Shown in pieces: positions 8,478 through 20,085 of a stretch of DNA of 64,000 nucleotides. Every line of letters starts with the position of its first letter. Position 1 is the stretch's first letter. The DNA is taken from the NCBI GenBank assembly GCA_008015235.1, contig SSFF01000001.1, positions 147,483-211,482 on the forward strand. The letters run 5' to 3'. The notes beneath the pieces are model-generated. The model saw only the letters and a list, made by a program, of their open reading frames with translations, was not told the DNA's origin and did no database searches. Position numbers and translations under genes: made by a program. Source of the stretch: Rhodoferax sp. (GTDB taxonomy: Bacteria; Pseudomonadota; Gammaproteobacteria; Burkholderiales; Burkholderiaceae_C).

Positions 8478-9080
8478 TCAGACCAGCTGCAACAGCAGCG
8501 CCACACCCGAAGCTGCCACCGTGGCGCCTGTGGCACGGCCGACCCACAGCGGCGCGCGGCGCAGCGGCCAGCCCAGCAGTACACCCCCCAGGTGCAGCAG
8601 AAGGGTGGCGGTGTACATCCCGGCCATGGCCGCCAGGGCGTTGTCGCTGGCCGCCAGTTCGCTGCCATGGGCCAGGCCGTGGAACAGGGCAAAGCCGCCC
8701 ACCAGTGCCATACAGGTACCACGGCCCAGCGGAAAGCGGGTCAGCACCAGCAGGCCCAGCACCAGCACCGACGCCGCCACCATGGGTTCCACCACGGCGC
8801 CAGTCAGGCCTTGCAGGCCGAGCAAAGTGCCCAGCAGCAGCACGTTGGCGAAGGCCAGTGGTCCACGCAGCAGTGCTGAGTCCGGTCGCTGGACTACCAG
8901 GGCACTCCAGACGCCCACTGCCAGCATGGCCAGCAGGTGGTCCATGCCGCCAAACGGGTGCAGGAAACCGGTCATGAAGCTGCCATGGCCGTGCATTTCA
9001 GTGCCAATATGGGCATTGGCCCGCATAGATACTGCGTAGATAGCTATAAAAAACAGAGCGTATCGAGCACTTTTTCGCAT
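8478..9080 (-). CDS. ureJ: HupE/UreJ family nickel permease
   Basis: A 200-residue integral membrane protein with about six hydrophobic segments and the HupE/UreJ signature HPFGGMDHLLAMLAVGVWSA near residues 41-60. The His and Asp are thought to bind nickel. The family supplies nickel for urease or hydrogenase. The first 26 residues form a signal-peptide-like segment (ALFFIAIYAVSMRANAH), and this stretch is encoded by a dispersed repeat (see findings). The gene lies between ureA and ureB, 13 bases after ureA, in a continuous operon. Confidence 0.92.
   Translation of the reverse strand: MRKSARYALFFIAIYAVSMRANAHIGTEMHGHGSFMTGFLHPFGGMDHLLAMLAVGVWSALVVQRPDSALLRGPLAFANVLLLGTLLGLQGLTGAVVEPMVAASVLVLGLLVLTRFPLGRGTCMALVGGFALFHGLAHGSELAASDNALAAMAGMYTATLLLHLGGVLLGWPLRRAPLWVGRATGATVAASGVALLLQLV
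9018..9058 (-). repeat. Dispersed repeat copy 2 (inside ureJ signal peptide)
   Basis: On the minus strand the copy reads TTTTTTATAGCTATCTACGC followed by TATCTATGCGGGCC. It matches the order TAGCT, then a TGCGCA-like hexamer, then GCGGGCTAG seen in the intergenic copies. It lies wholly within the ureJ coding sequence and encodes part of its N-terminal hydrophobic segment. Confidence 0.65.
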
Positions 9081-9093
9081 GGTCGGCCTCCGG

Positions 9094-9396
9094 TTAAATG
9101 ATGGGTTGGTGCACAGTGACGAGCTTGGTGCCGTCGGGAAAGGTGGCTTCGACCTGGATGTCGGGAATCATGTCGGCCACACCATCCATGACATCGGCAC
9201 GGGTCAGCACCGTACGGCCTTCGCTCATCAGTTGGGCCACGGTCTTGCCGTCGCGCGCGCCTTCCAGAACAGCGGCACTGATCAGGGCCACGGCCTCGGG
9301 GTAGTTGAGCAGCAGGCCACGGGCCTTGCGCCGCTCGGCCAGCAAGGCGGCGGTAAAGAGCAGCAGTTTGTCCTTCTCTCTGGGCGTGAGTTCCAT
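9094..9396 (-). CDS. ureA: Urease gamma subunit UreA
   Basis: A 100-residue structural subunit starting at [12 protein letters not shown], the universal UreA opening. The frame extends upstream to 9516, but that part reads through the promoter and has no family match. Conserved segments are [40 protein letters not shown] and a C-terminal [10 protein letters not shown]. It is the first gene of the ureA-J-B-C operon. A sigma-54-type promoter lies 38 bases upstream of the ATG, which predicts nitrogen-limited or otherwise activator-dependent transcription. Confidence 0.98.
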   Translation of the reverse strand: MELTPREKDKLLLFTAALLAERRKARGLLLNYPEAVALISAAVLEGARDGKTVAQLMSEGRTVLTRADVMDGVADMIPDIQVEATFPDGTKLVTVHQPII

Positions 9397-9433
9397 GGTG
9401 CCTCGGTCAGTGGGTGGGCTTGCCTGCACTAAA

Positions 9434-9448
9434 GCAAAGGCCGTGCCG
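9434..9448 (-). promoter_or_regulatory. Predicted sigma-54 promoter of the urease operon
   Basis: On the minus strand the sequence reads CGGCACGGCCTTTGCTTTA, against the RpoN consensus TGGCACG-N4-TTGC. The invariant GG (-24) and GC (-12) are ten bases apart. The expected start point is near 9422, giving a 25-base leader before ureA. The one consensus deviation is C for T at the first position. Confidence 0.7.
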
Positions 9449-9474
9449 ACTTGTGCTGTGGATGGCATGAAACC

Positions 9475-9488
9475 TGCACAGCCAGGGT

Positions 9489-9491
<3 letters not shown>
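9475..9491. promoter_or_regulatory. Possible NtrC-like half-site pair upstream of ureA
   Basis: TGCACAGCCAGGGTGTG resembles the NtrC dyad TGCACCA-N3-TGGTGCA: GCAC, seven bases, then GTGT in place of GTGC. It lies about 60 bases upstream of the predicted urease start point, which is closer than most NtrC sites. It also overlaps the GTG start of the divergent sensor kinase. Suggestive only. Confidence 0.3.
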
Positions 9492-12928
<3,437 letters not shown>

Positions 12929-12932
<4 letters not shown>

Positions 12933-13897
12933 CCGAGCCCCTCCCCTTGCCGGACCGTGGCAACAGCGAAGTGGTGCTGATCGTGGACGACGTGCCCGAC
13001 AACCTGGCCGTGCTGCACGACGCCCTGGATGAATCGGGTTTCACCGTGCTGGTGGCCACCAGCGGCGACGCCGCCCTGCAGCGTGCTGCCCAGGCTCGGC
13101 CCGACATCGTCCTGCTCGACGCTGTCATGCCCAGCATGGACGGATTCGAGGTGGCCCGGCGCCTGAAGGCCGACCCGCAGACCGCGGCTATTCCGATTGT
13201 CTTCATGACCGGTCTGACCGAGACCGAGCACCTGGTGGCCGCGCTGGAATCGGGCGGGGCCGACTACGTGACCAAGCCGATCAAACCAAAGGAGGTTCTG
13301 GCGCGCATGGCCGTGCACCTGCGCTCGGCGCGCGAGAAGCGCCAGACCCGCAACGCGCTCGATGCATTTGGCTACGCCTCGATTGCCGTGCGTGTGATGG
13401 ACGGGCGCCTGATGTGGGAAACCCCCTTGGCGCGTGCCCTGCTGGAGGAGTACTGCGGGGCCGCTGCGCCGGTGACCGCGCCCGAAATCCTGTCGTGGAT
13501 AGCCACCTCGATCAAGCTGCTCAAGATGGGGCTGGAGCCCACCAAGTTCGTGCTCGAAAAAGGGGCCAGGCGCCTGACCATGCGACTGCACCAGCAAATC
13601 GGCGACAGCGACGAGGGCGGCGACTGGCTCATCGTCATGCGCGAAACCTCGGACGCGGGTGTCATCGAAGCCATGAGCCTGACGCTGGGTCTGACCCCCA
13701 AGGAAGCCGAGGTGCTGTACTGGGTGGTCAAGGGAAAGACCAACAAGGACATTGGCGACATCCTGGGCTCCAGCCCCACCACGGTGAAGAAACACCTGGA
13801 ACACATATACGTCAAGCTGGGCGTGGAAACGCGCACGGCCGCGGCCGGCATGGCGGTGGGGCGCATCCGCCAGTTGCACCCGCAGTGGGAAGCCTGA
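12929..13897 (+). CDS. LuxR-type response regulator paired with the NCS1 kinase
   Basis: A 322-residue cytoplasmic regulator. The N-terminal receiver carries LIVDDVPDN, the phosphoacceptor in IVLLDAVMPSMDGFE and the switch KPIKPKE. A central PAS-like linker of about 110 residues follows (SIAVRVMDGRLMWETPLAR). The C-terminal LuxR helix-turn-helix reads LTPKEAEVLYWVVKGKTNKD then SSPTTVKKHLEHIYVKLGV. The start overlaps the kinase stop (ATGA), so the two form a cognate pair. Likely targets are the adjacent urease, urt or GGDEF-EAL promoters, but LuxR regulators do not activate sigma-54, so a separate enhancer-binding protein would be needed at those sites. Confidence 0.93.
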
Positions 13898-13943
13898 ACC
13901 CCATCGCAGTGCATCGCTGCGCGTCCCACGTCTGGCAGGGTTT

Positions 13944-13970
13944 CAATATCTAGGGTTTCTACCTATATTG
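13944..13970. promoter_or_regulatory. Dyad upstream of the GGDEF-EAL promoter
   Basis: CAATAT and ATATTG are separated by 15 bases, with a nested TAGG and CCTA pair inside. The dyad lies about 60 bases upstream of the predicted sigma-54 start point. It is a candidate activator or LuxR-regulator binding site. No known protein can be assigned from sequence alone. Confidence 0.35.
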
Positions 13971-13992
13971 GTGCAGATTCCGTGTCTTGGCG

Positions 13993-14008
13993 TGGCACGC
14001 AAGTTGCC
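13993..14008 (+). promoter_or_regulatory. Predicted sigma-54 promoter of the GGDEF-EAL gene
   Basis: TGGCACGCAAGTTGCC matches the RpoN consensus TGGCACG-N4-TTGC at every conserved position, with GG and GC ten bases apart. The predicted start point near 14019 leaves a 23-base leader that contains AAGGAG before the ATG at 14042. Placement immediately ahead of the gene makes this one of the stronger promoter calls in the window. Confidence 0.8.
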
Positions 14009-14041
14009 TGGGTACCCCTTGTGGATGCAAGGAGTCCGGCT

Positions 14042-16345
14042 ATGCAGATGTTTGAAAACCTTGGTGTGCGTGCAGGCCCTGGTCGCAAGGAGTGGTCCCG
14101 TTTGACCGATCTGGTACGTCTGTACCGGGCTGACACTGTGGTGGAGCATGCGGCGGGTTTTGGCCGCTGGTGGTACCACAGTGCATCCGGGGCGTTTGCC
14201 TTGTCTGACGCTGCTGCACGCATCCTGCAGGTTGAAAGTGGCATGCATGCCTCGCTGGACGAGGGCTTGATGGCGGTGGTGCAAGATGACCTCGCCGATG
14301 TGGCCGGCTCCATAGCGCGTTCACCATCCACGGACCGCGAGCAGGAGTTCCGCGTGGTGTCGGCCGCAGAGGGCGTGCGCTGGGTGCGTTTGCAGGAAGT
14401 GCCGGAGCTGCGGACTGCAGACGGGGTGCGCAGCGGCATCGTGCGCGATGTGAGTGCGCTCAAGATGGCCGCCATGCGCGAGGGCCTGGGCTTTGCCATG
14501 ACCCAGTACCTGGTGGGTGCCCAGACACCCGAGGAAACGCGCCAGCATGTGATTGCCCTGATCTGCCAGCATCTGGGCTGGGATTGGGGGGCCTACTGGG
14601 CGGTGCAAGACAGCCGCGGCACGGAAGGCGGGCACTTGCTGCGCTGCGAGTCGGTCTGGCAAGCCAGTGCCCATGACACCGCCGAGTTCACGGCCGAATC
14701 CTGTGCCCTGCTCTTGCGCCCTGGCCAGGGCTTGGTTGGAATGGTGTGGTGCACCGGTGCGCCGGCCTGGGTCGAGGATGTAGCCAACAACCTGGCCTAT
14801 GCGCAACGCACCGAGCAACGCGCCTGCGGCCTGCGCTCGGGCTATGCGTTTCCGGTCACCTACGTGGATGCCGATGGCCAACGCCACATGCCCGGTGTGC
14901 TGGAGTTCTACAGCGTCCTGGAGCGCCAGCCTGATGCCCAGCTACCGCGCATCTCGCAGACCATTGGGGCCATGCTGGCGCAGATGTCGCAACGCCTGGA
15001 GCACCAGGCGCAGGTGCTTCGGTTGGCCCAGGTCGATGATCTGACCGGGCTGTTCAACCGCAGCCATTTCCATGCCTGCCTGGCACGTGCCTGCGAGGCT
15101 GGTGCATGCAGCAGCGAAAACTTGGGGCTGGTCTACATCGATCTGGACCGCTTCAAGCCGATCAACGATGCCTATGGGCATGAGGCCGGGAATGCCGTTT
15201 TGCGGGAGTTCGCGCGACGCTTGCTGGCTTGTCTGCCGGCGGGCGCCGTGGCCGCACGGCTGGGGGGGGACGAGTTTGCGCTGCTGGTGCCTGCCGATGC
15301 ACTTGGCCAGGTGGCGAACTTGCTGGAGCAGGTGCTGCAGGCGGCGAGCGCACCCTTCCAGTTCGAGGGCCATGAACTGACGGTCTCTGCCAGCGTGGGG
15401 CTTGCGTCTTTTCCCGAAGACGGGGACACCGTGGCCGCCTTGCTGCAAAGTGCCGATGCTGCCATGTACCGCGTCAAGAACAGCGGGCGCAATGCGTTCC
15501 ATATTTCCACCGCGGCTGGCGCCGGTGCCATGGTGCAGCAGCAGACAGCGCTGGTGCAGCGCCTGGCGCTGGAGTCGGACCTGCACCATGCGCTGGCCGG
15601 TGAGGGGCTTTATCTGGTGTACCAGCCCATCGTCGATGCCGCCAGCGAGGGCGTGCAGGCGCTGGAAGCCCTGATTCGCTGGCGCCGCAGCGACGGCAGC
15701 CTGGTATCACCCGAGACCTTCATTCCGATTGCGGAGCAAAGCCATCTGATCGTCAAGATCGGGCGCTGGGTGTTGGCCCGCGCCTGTCGCGACCTGGCGC
15801 AGCTGCGTGCTGCCGGCTGGGAGCAGCTGCGCATGCACATCAACATGGCGGCCAGTGAATTCACCAGCGACCAGTTGCCGCAGGCCCTGCAGGACCACAT
15901 GGAAGCCTGGCAGCTGCCGCCCGAGGCGCTGTGCCTGGAGCTGACCGAAGGCATGCTCATGCAGCGCCCGGACCAGGTTATCCCGGTGATGCGGGCCCTG
16001 CGCCGCCAGGGCGTGGGCATCAGCCTGGACGACTTCGGCATGGGCCATTCGTCACTGGCCCTGCTGCGCACGCTGCCGATTTCGTCGCTCAAGGTGGATC
16101 GCTCTTTCGTGCGTGAACTGAGCACCCAGCGCAATGACTACGCCATCGTCAAGACCATCATCGACCTGGGGCAGCTGATGGGGCTGGAGGTCATCGCCGA
16201 AGGCATTGAAACCGTGCAGCAACACGAATTGCTGGTGCAGGCTGGGTGCATGCACATGCAAGGCTACCTGTTTGACCGCCCTCTCACGCTCGATGTCCTG
16301 CTGGCACGGGCGGGGGCGCCCTGCAGACCTGAAGAAGGGAGATGA
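14042..16345 (+). CDS. PAS-GAF-GGDEF-EAL cyclic-di-GMP enzyme
   Basis: The ATG at 14042 has AAGGAG seven bases upstream and gives 767 residues; the frame is open 20 codons further but covers the promoter. Order: a PAS-like N-terminus (residues about 35-140, ending VRSGIVRDVSALK), a GAF domain (about 155-315), a GGDEF domain with DDLTGLFNRSHF and intact RLGGDEFALLV (near 407), and an EAL domain with EALIRW, LCLELTEGML, DDFGMGHSSL and EGIETVQQHELL. Both active sites look complete, so it may make and degrade c-di-GMP under control of the sensory domains. It lies between the urea kinase pair and urtABCDE, linking nitrogen state to a motile/sessile decision (inference). Confidence 0.92.
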   Translation: MQMFENLGVRAGPGRKEWSRLTDLVRLYRADTVVEHAAGFGRWWYHSASGAFALSDAAARILQVESGMHASLDEGLMAVVQDDLADVAGSIARSPSTDREQEFRVVSAAEGVRWVRLQEVPELRTADGVRSGIVRDVSALKMAAMREGLGFAMTQYLVGAQTPEETRQHVIALICQHLGWDWGAYWAVQDSRGTEGGHLLRCESVWQASAHDTAEFTAESCALLLRPGQGLVGMVWCTGAPAWVEDVANNLAYAQRTEQRACGLRSGYAFPVTYVDADGQRHMPGVLEFYSVLERQPDAQLPRISQTIGAMLAQMSQRLEHQAQVLRLAQVDDLTGLFNRSHFHACLARACEAGACSSENLGLVYIDLDRFKPINDAYGHEAGNAVLREFARRLLACLPAGAVAARLGGDEFALLVPADALGQVANLLEQVLQAASAPFQFEGHELTVSASVGLASFPEDGDTVAALLQSADAAMYRVKNSGRNAFHISTAAGAGAMVQQQTALVQRLALESDLHHALAGEGLYLVYQPIVDAASEGVQALEALIRWRRSDGSLVSPETFIPIAEQSHLIVKIGRWVLARACRDLAQLRAAGWEQLRMHINMAASEFTSDQLPQALQDHMEAWQLPPEALCLELTEGMLMQRPDQVIPVMRALRRQGVGISLDDFGMGHSSLALLRTLPISSLKVDRSFVRELSTQRNDYAIVKTIIDLGQLMGLEVIAEGIETVQQHELLVQAGCMHMQGYLFDRPLTLDVLLARAGAPCRPEEGR

Positions 16346-16348
16346 AAA

Positions 16349-17023
16349 ATGAATACATTGGCAGTCCTGCGGTCCGCGCCGTCCGCCCCGCGCGGCGGCA
16401 TCAGTGGCGATACCTTCGCCAAGATGATTAACCTGTCGGGGCGGCGACGCTTCACCTCGCAGCGGGTGGTGCTCTACACCGTGCTGGCGGCGCAGAACGT
16501 GCCCGATGCCCTGACCACTGCACGCGAGGCCCTGGGCCTGTTCCGTGCGGCCCACAACGCCCTATTCCAGGAAAGTGCGGACATGCCGGGCCTGTTCAGC
16601 CCTGCCTTGCGCGAGGCGTATCTGGGGCCTGCGCAGGGGCACCAGCGCATGCTCGACTTCATGGAGCTGGCCGACCGCACCCTGCACGCCATCGAGTCCG
16701 GCTGGCAGCGCCAGGTGCCGGGCTTGCTGGAGCAGCTGGTCAGTAGCACCACGCAGCTGCTGGTCACCCTCAACGCCATGACCGCGCTCTACGAGCAGGA
16801 GGCGCGCGAGCATGCCCAGGCCATGGAGCACAAGCTGCACTCGGCCATGGGGGAGATTCGGACCATATCCAAGCAGGCCCAGGTGGTTGCCATGAATGCC
16901 CGCATCGTGGCGGCCCGTGCTGGGGATGTGGGCAAGGAGTTTGCGGTGGTGGCCACCGAGCTGATCTCCATCACCACCCACATCGACACCGTGCTGCATG
17001 GTGCCTTGGGACGGGCCGCGTAG
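16349..17023 (+). CDS. Small soluble chemoreceptor-like signalling protein
   Basis: A 224-residue protein starting three bases after the GGDEF-EAL gene, with GGGAGATG upstream. No membrane segment is seen. The N-terminal 130 residues are helical (FAKMINLSGRRRFTSQRVVL, then a segment with NALFQESADMPGLF) and resemble the type IV pili sensor-like region found ahead of some receptors. The C-terminus holds a short relic of the chemoreceptor tip: ISKQAQVVAMNARIVAARAG then KEFAVVATELISIT. It lacks the long methylation helices, so it cannot form a standard receptor hairpin. It may bind CheA/CheW-like partners or act as an adaptor for the upstream enzyme. Confidence 0.7.
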   Translation: MNTLAVLRSAPSAPRGGISGDTFAKMINLSGRRRFTSQRVVLYTVLAAQNVPDALTTAREALGLFRAAHNALFQESADMPGLFSPALREAYLGPAQGHQRMLDFMELADRTLHAIESGWQRQVPGLLEQLVSSTTQLLVTLNAMTALYEQEAREHAQAMEHKLHSAMGEIRTISKQAQVVAMNARIVAARAGDVGKEFAVVATELISITTHIDTVLHGALGRAA

Positions 17024-17166
17024 CACGTTCAGACGGCTTGTACGCCATTGGGCGTATTTCGGAAAAACCCGATGCTTTCTACAGTGAAGCCATCGACAGT
17101 CCGCAGCGGAAAAAAAGGTTTCTGCCGGGCTGGGCGAAGGACTTCATCAACCCTCTGGAGAGCACT

Positions 17167-18429
17167 ATGCAACGTCGATTCACCCTCAAGGCACTGACCG
17201 CAGCGGTCGCCTTGTCCACCCTGGCCTCTGTTCCCGCGCTGGCCGCCGACACCATCAAGGTCGGCGTGCTGCACAGCCTCTCGGGCACCATGGCCATTTC
17301 CGAAACGGTGTTGAAAGACACGGTGCTCATGGCCATCGACGAGATCAACGCCAAGGGCGGCGTGCTCGGCAAGAAGCTGGAGCCCGTGGTGGTGGATCCT
17401 GCCTCCAACTGGCCGCTGTTCGCCGAGAAGACCAAGCAGCTGCTGACCCAGGACAAGGTCGCCGTGATCTTCGGCTGCTGGACGTCGGTGTCGCGCAAGT
17501 CGGTGCTGCCGGTGGTTGAGGAACTCAACGGCCTGCTGTTCTACCCCGTGCAGTACGAAGGCGAAGAACTGTCCAAGAACGTGTTCTACACTGGCGCTGC
17601 CCCCAACCAGCAGGCCATTCCTGCCGTGGACTACCTGATGAGCAAGGAGGGTGGCGGCGCCAAGCGCTGGGTGCTGCTGGGTACCGACTATGTGTACCCC
17701 CGCACCACCAACAAGATCCTGCGTGCCTACCTCAAGAGCAAGGGTGTGAAGGACAGCGACATCGACGAGAAGTACACCCCCTTCGGCCACAGCGATTACC
17801 AGACCATCGTGGCGGATGTGAAGAAATTTGCCGCCGGTGGCAAGACCGCGGTCGTGTCCACCATCAACGGCGACTCCAATGTGCCCTTCTACAAGGAACT
17901 GGGCAACGCCGGCCTGAAGGCCAAGGACGTGCCGGTGGTGGCGTTCTCCGTGGGTGAGGAAGAACTGCGCGGCGTGGACACCAAGCCGCTGGTGGGCCAC
18001 CTGGCTGCCTGGAACTACTTCATGAGCATCAAGAACCCGGACAACACCGCGTTCATCAAGAAGTGGAGCGACTACGCCAAGGCCAAGAACATCGCTGGCC
18101 ACAAGGAAAAGCCCTTGACCAACGACCCCATGGAGGCGACCTACATCGGCATCAACATGTGGAAGCAGGCGGTAGAGAAGGCCAAGACCACGGATGTGGA
18201 TGCTGTCATCAAGGCGATGGCTGGTCAGACCTTCAAGGCGCCGAGCGGCATCGTCAGCAAGATGGACGAGAAGAACCACCACCTGCACAAGTCGGTGTTC
18301 ATTGGCGAAGTCAAGGCCGATGGCCAGTTCAACGTGGTGTGGAAGACACCGGGTCCGGTCAAGGCCAAGCCCTGGTCGCCGTTCATCGAAGGCAACGAGA
18401 AAAAGCCTGACGAACCTGTGAAGAAATAA
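17167..18429 (+). CDS. urtA: Urea ABC transporter substrate-binding protein UrtA
   Basis: A 420-residue periplasmic binding protein starting at an ATG with GGAGAG upstream. It opens with a signal peptide (MQRRFTLKALTAAVALSTLA, cleavage near ALAADT). The mature protein begins IKVGVLHSLSGTMAISETVL, the hallmark of UrtA/FmdD-type proteins. Conserved segments VIFGCWTSVSRKSVLPVVEE, LFYPVQYEGEE and TDYVYPRTTN line the ligand cleft. It captures urea for UrtBCDE. A strong terminator follows the gene, which should make urtA transcripts more abundant than those of the permease genes. Confidence 0.97.
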   Translation: MQRRFTLKALTAAVALSTLASVPALAADTIKVGVLHSLSGTMAISETVLKDTVLMAIDEINAKGGVLGKKLEPVVVDPASNWPLFAEKTKQLLTQDKVAVIFGCWTSVSRKSVLPVVEELNGLLFYPVQYEGEELSKNVFYTGAAPNQQAIPAVDYLMSKEGGGAKRWVLLGTDYVYPRTTNKILRAYLKSKGVKDSDIDEKYTPFGHSDYQTIVADVKKFAAGGKTAVVSTINGDSNVPFYKELGNAGLKAKDVPVVAFSVGEEELRGVDTKPLVGHLAAWNYFMSIKNPDNTAFIKKWSDYAKAKNIAGHKEKPLTNDPMEATYIGINMWKQAVEKAKTTDVDAVIKAMAGQTFKAPSGIVSKMDEKNHHLHKSVFIGEVKADGQFNVVWKTPGPVKAKPWSPFIEGNEKKPDEPVKK

Positions 18430-18447
18430 GGCGCTGGCAGGGAGATG

Positions 18448-18487
18448 GGCCGCCACCGCCGGACAGGGGTGGCGGCCTTTTTTTTTT
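18448..18487 (+). terminator. Rho-independent terminator between urtA and urtB
   Basis: The perfect ten-pair stem GGCCGCCACC / GGTGGCGGCC has a ten-base loop and is followed by ten consecutive T. It sits 18 bases after the urtA stop and 17 bases before the urtB start. It probably attenuates read-through so that the binding protein is made in excess over the membrane genes. Confidence 0.9.
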
Positions 18488-18504
18488 ACGGGAGTACCTG
18501 GCGC

Positions 18505-20085
18505 ATGCCAAAACACTTTTTGCAGCTGTTGCTGGCCGGAGCGATGCTGATCGCTGGCAACGCATATTCCTTGAGTGCTGAAGAAGCGAAAGCAATGGCT
18601 GCGGGCGACGGGGATGCCCGCATTGCCGCGCTGCGCCAGGCGGCAGCACAAGCCGATGACAAGACCTTGGCCTTCATCCAGGCGCTGGCCGATGACACCG
18701 TCAAGTTGGTGGCGGGTATTCCGGTGGTGATGCAAGGTGCCCAGGGCGTCGATCCAGTCAGTGGCAAGGTGGTAGCCGTGCCCGATACGGCCGAAGAGGT
18801 GATGAACAACAACCGCATGCGCGGTGAGCTGGACGCAGCGCTGGCGGGGGCCAGATTGCTGTCCCCCGATTTTCAGGTGCGACGTGATGCCATCCAGACA
18901 CTCGAAGGAGATGTCGACGAGACGCGCCTGCCCCTGCTGGACAGGGCGTTTGCGGCCGAAAGCAATGCTTCACTGAAGGAGCGCCTGGGACTGTTGCGGG
19001 CTGCGGCCCTGCTGGGCAGTGCAGATCAGGGACGGCGCATCGAGGCAGCACAGTTGCTGGCCGCGAGTTCCCAGGCTGCCACCAAGACCTTGCTGCTGGA
19101 ACGGCTGCAGTCGGAAACCGAGCCCGAGGTCAAGGCCGCATTGCAGAAAAGCCTGCGTGCGGTGGAGGGCCGACTGGACTGGGGTGATCGCCTGGGCGCC
19201 TTGTTCTCGGGCCTGAGTCTGGGGTCCATATTGCTGCTGGTGGCGCTGGGGCTGGCGATCACCTATGGCCTGATGGGCGTCATCAACATGGCCCACGGTG
19301 AATTGATGATGATCGGCGCCTACGCCACCTACGTGGTGCAGGGGCTGTTTCAGAAATTCTTGCCGGGTGCCTTCGACTGGTACCTGCTGGCGTCGGTGCC
19401 GGTGGCGTTCCTGACGTCGGCCCTGGTGGGCGCGGCCTTGGAGCGCAGTGTCATCCGCTTCCTCTACGGCCGCCCGCTGGAAACGCTGCTGGCCACCTGG
19501 GGCATCAGTCTGATGCTGATGCAGCTCGTGCGCACCCTGTTCGGCGCCCAGAACGTGGGCGTGGAGAACCCCAGCTGGATGAGCGGTGGCGTGCAGGTGC
19601 TGGGCAACCTGTCCCTGCCCTACAACCGGCTGGTGATCGTGGCCTTTGCATTCGCTGTGCTCGGCACGGTCTGGTTTCTCATCGAAAAAACACGTTTGGG
19701 CTTGTTTGTACGTGGTGTGACGCAGAACCGGCCGATTGCCAGTTGCATGGGCGTCAACACCGCCCGCATCGACACCTATGCCTTCGCGCTGGGCTCTGGT
19801 ATTGCTGGGCTGGCCGGTTGTGCACTGAGCCAGATCGGCAATGTGGGACCGGACCTCGGCCAAGGCTACATCGTGGACTCGTTCATGGTCGTGGTCCTCG
19901 GTGGTGTTGGGCAGTTGGCTGGCACCGTGTATGCCGCACTGGGCCTGGGTGTACTGAACAAGTTGCTGGAAGGCTGGACCGGTGCGGTGCTGGCCAAGAT
20001 CGCCGTCCTGGTGTTCATCATTGTCTTTATCCAGAAGCGCCCCCAAGGCATCTTTGCCATGAAAGGCCGGAGCGCAGAAGCATGA
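18505..20085 (+). CDS. urtB: Urea ABC transporter permease UrtB
   Basis: A 526-residue inner-membrane permease of the LivH type. The ATG at 18505 is preceded by GGGAG and begins a signal-peptide-like segment. Residues about 25-225 form the extracytoplasmic helical-repeat extension typical of UrtB (EEAKAMAAGDGDARIAALRQ). The permease domain starts near residue 235 (GSILLLVALGLAITYGLMGV, then NMAHGELMMIGAYATYVVQG) and ends with IVFIQKRPQGIFAMKGR. It pairs with UrtC to form the channel. It overlaps urtC by four bases. Confidence 0.97.
   Translation: MPKHFLQLLLAGAMLIAGNAYSLSAEEAKAMAAGDGDARIAALRQAAAQADDKTLAFIQALADDTVKLVAGIPVVMQGAQGVDPVSGKVVAVPDTAEEVMNNNRMRGELDAALAGARLLSPDFQVRRDAIQTLEGDVDETRLPLLDRAFAAESNASLKERLGLLRAAALLGSADQGRRIEAAQLLAASSQAATKTLLLERLQSETEPEVKAALQKSLRAVEGRLDWGDRLGALFSGLSLGSILLLVALGLAITYGLMGVINMAHGELMMIGAYATYVVQGLFQKFLPGAFDWYLLASVPVAFLTSALVGAALERSVIRFLYGRPLETLLATWGISLMLMQLVRTLFGAQNVGVENPSWMSGGVQVLGNLSLPYNRLVIVAFAFAVLGTVWFLIEKTRLGLFVRGVTQNRPIASCMGVNTARIDTYAFALGSGIAGLAGCALSQIGNVGPDLGQGYIVDSFMVVVLGGVGQLAGTVYAALGLGVLNKLLEGWTGAVLAKIAVLVFIIVFIQKRPQGIFAMKGRSAEA

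Noticed and set aside
17024..17166. Sigma-54 promoter upstream of urtA
   Set aside because: I looked for GG-N10-GC with TTGC and found none; the urtA promoter type remains unassigned.
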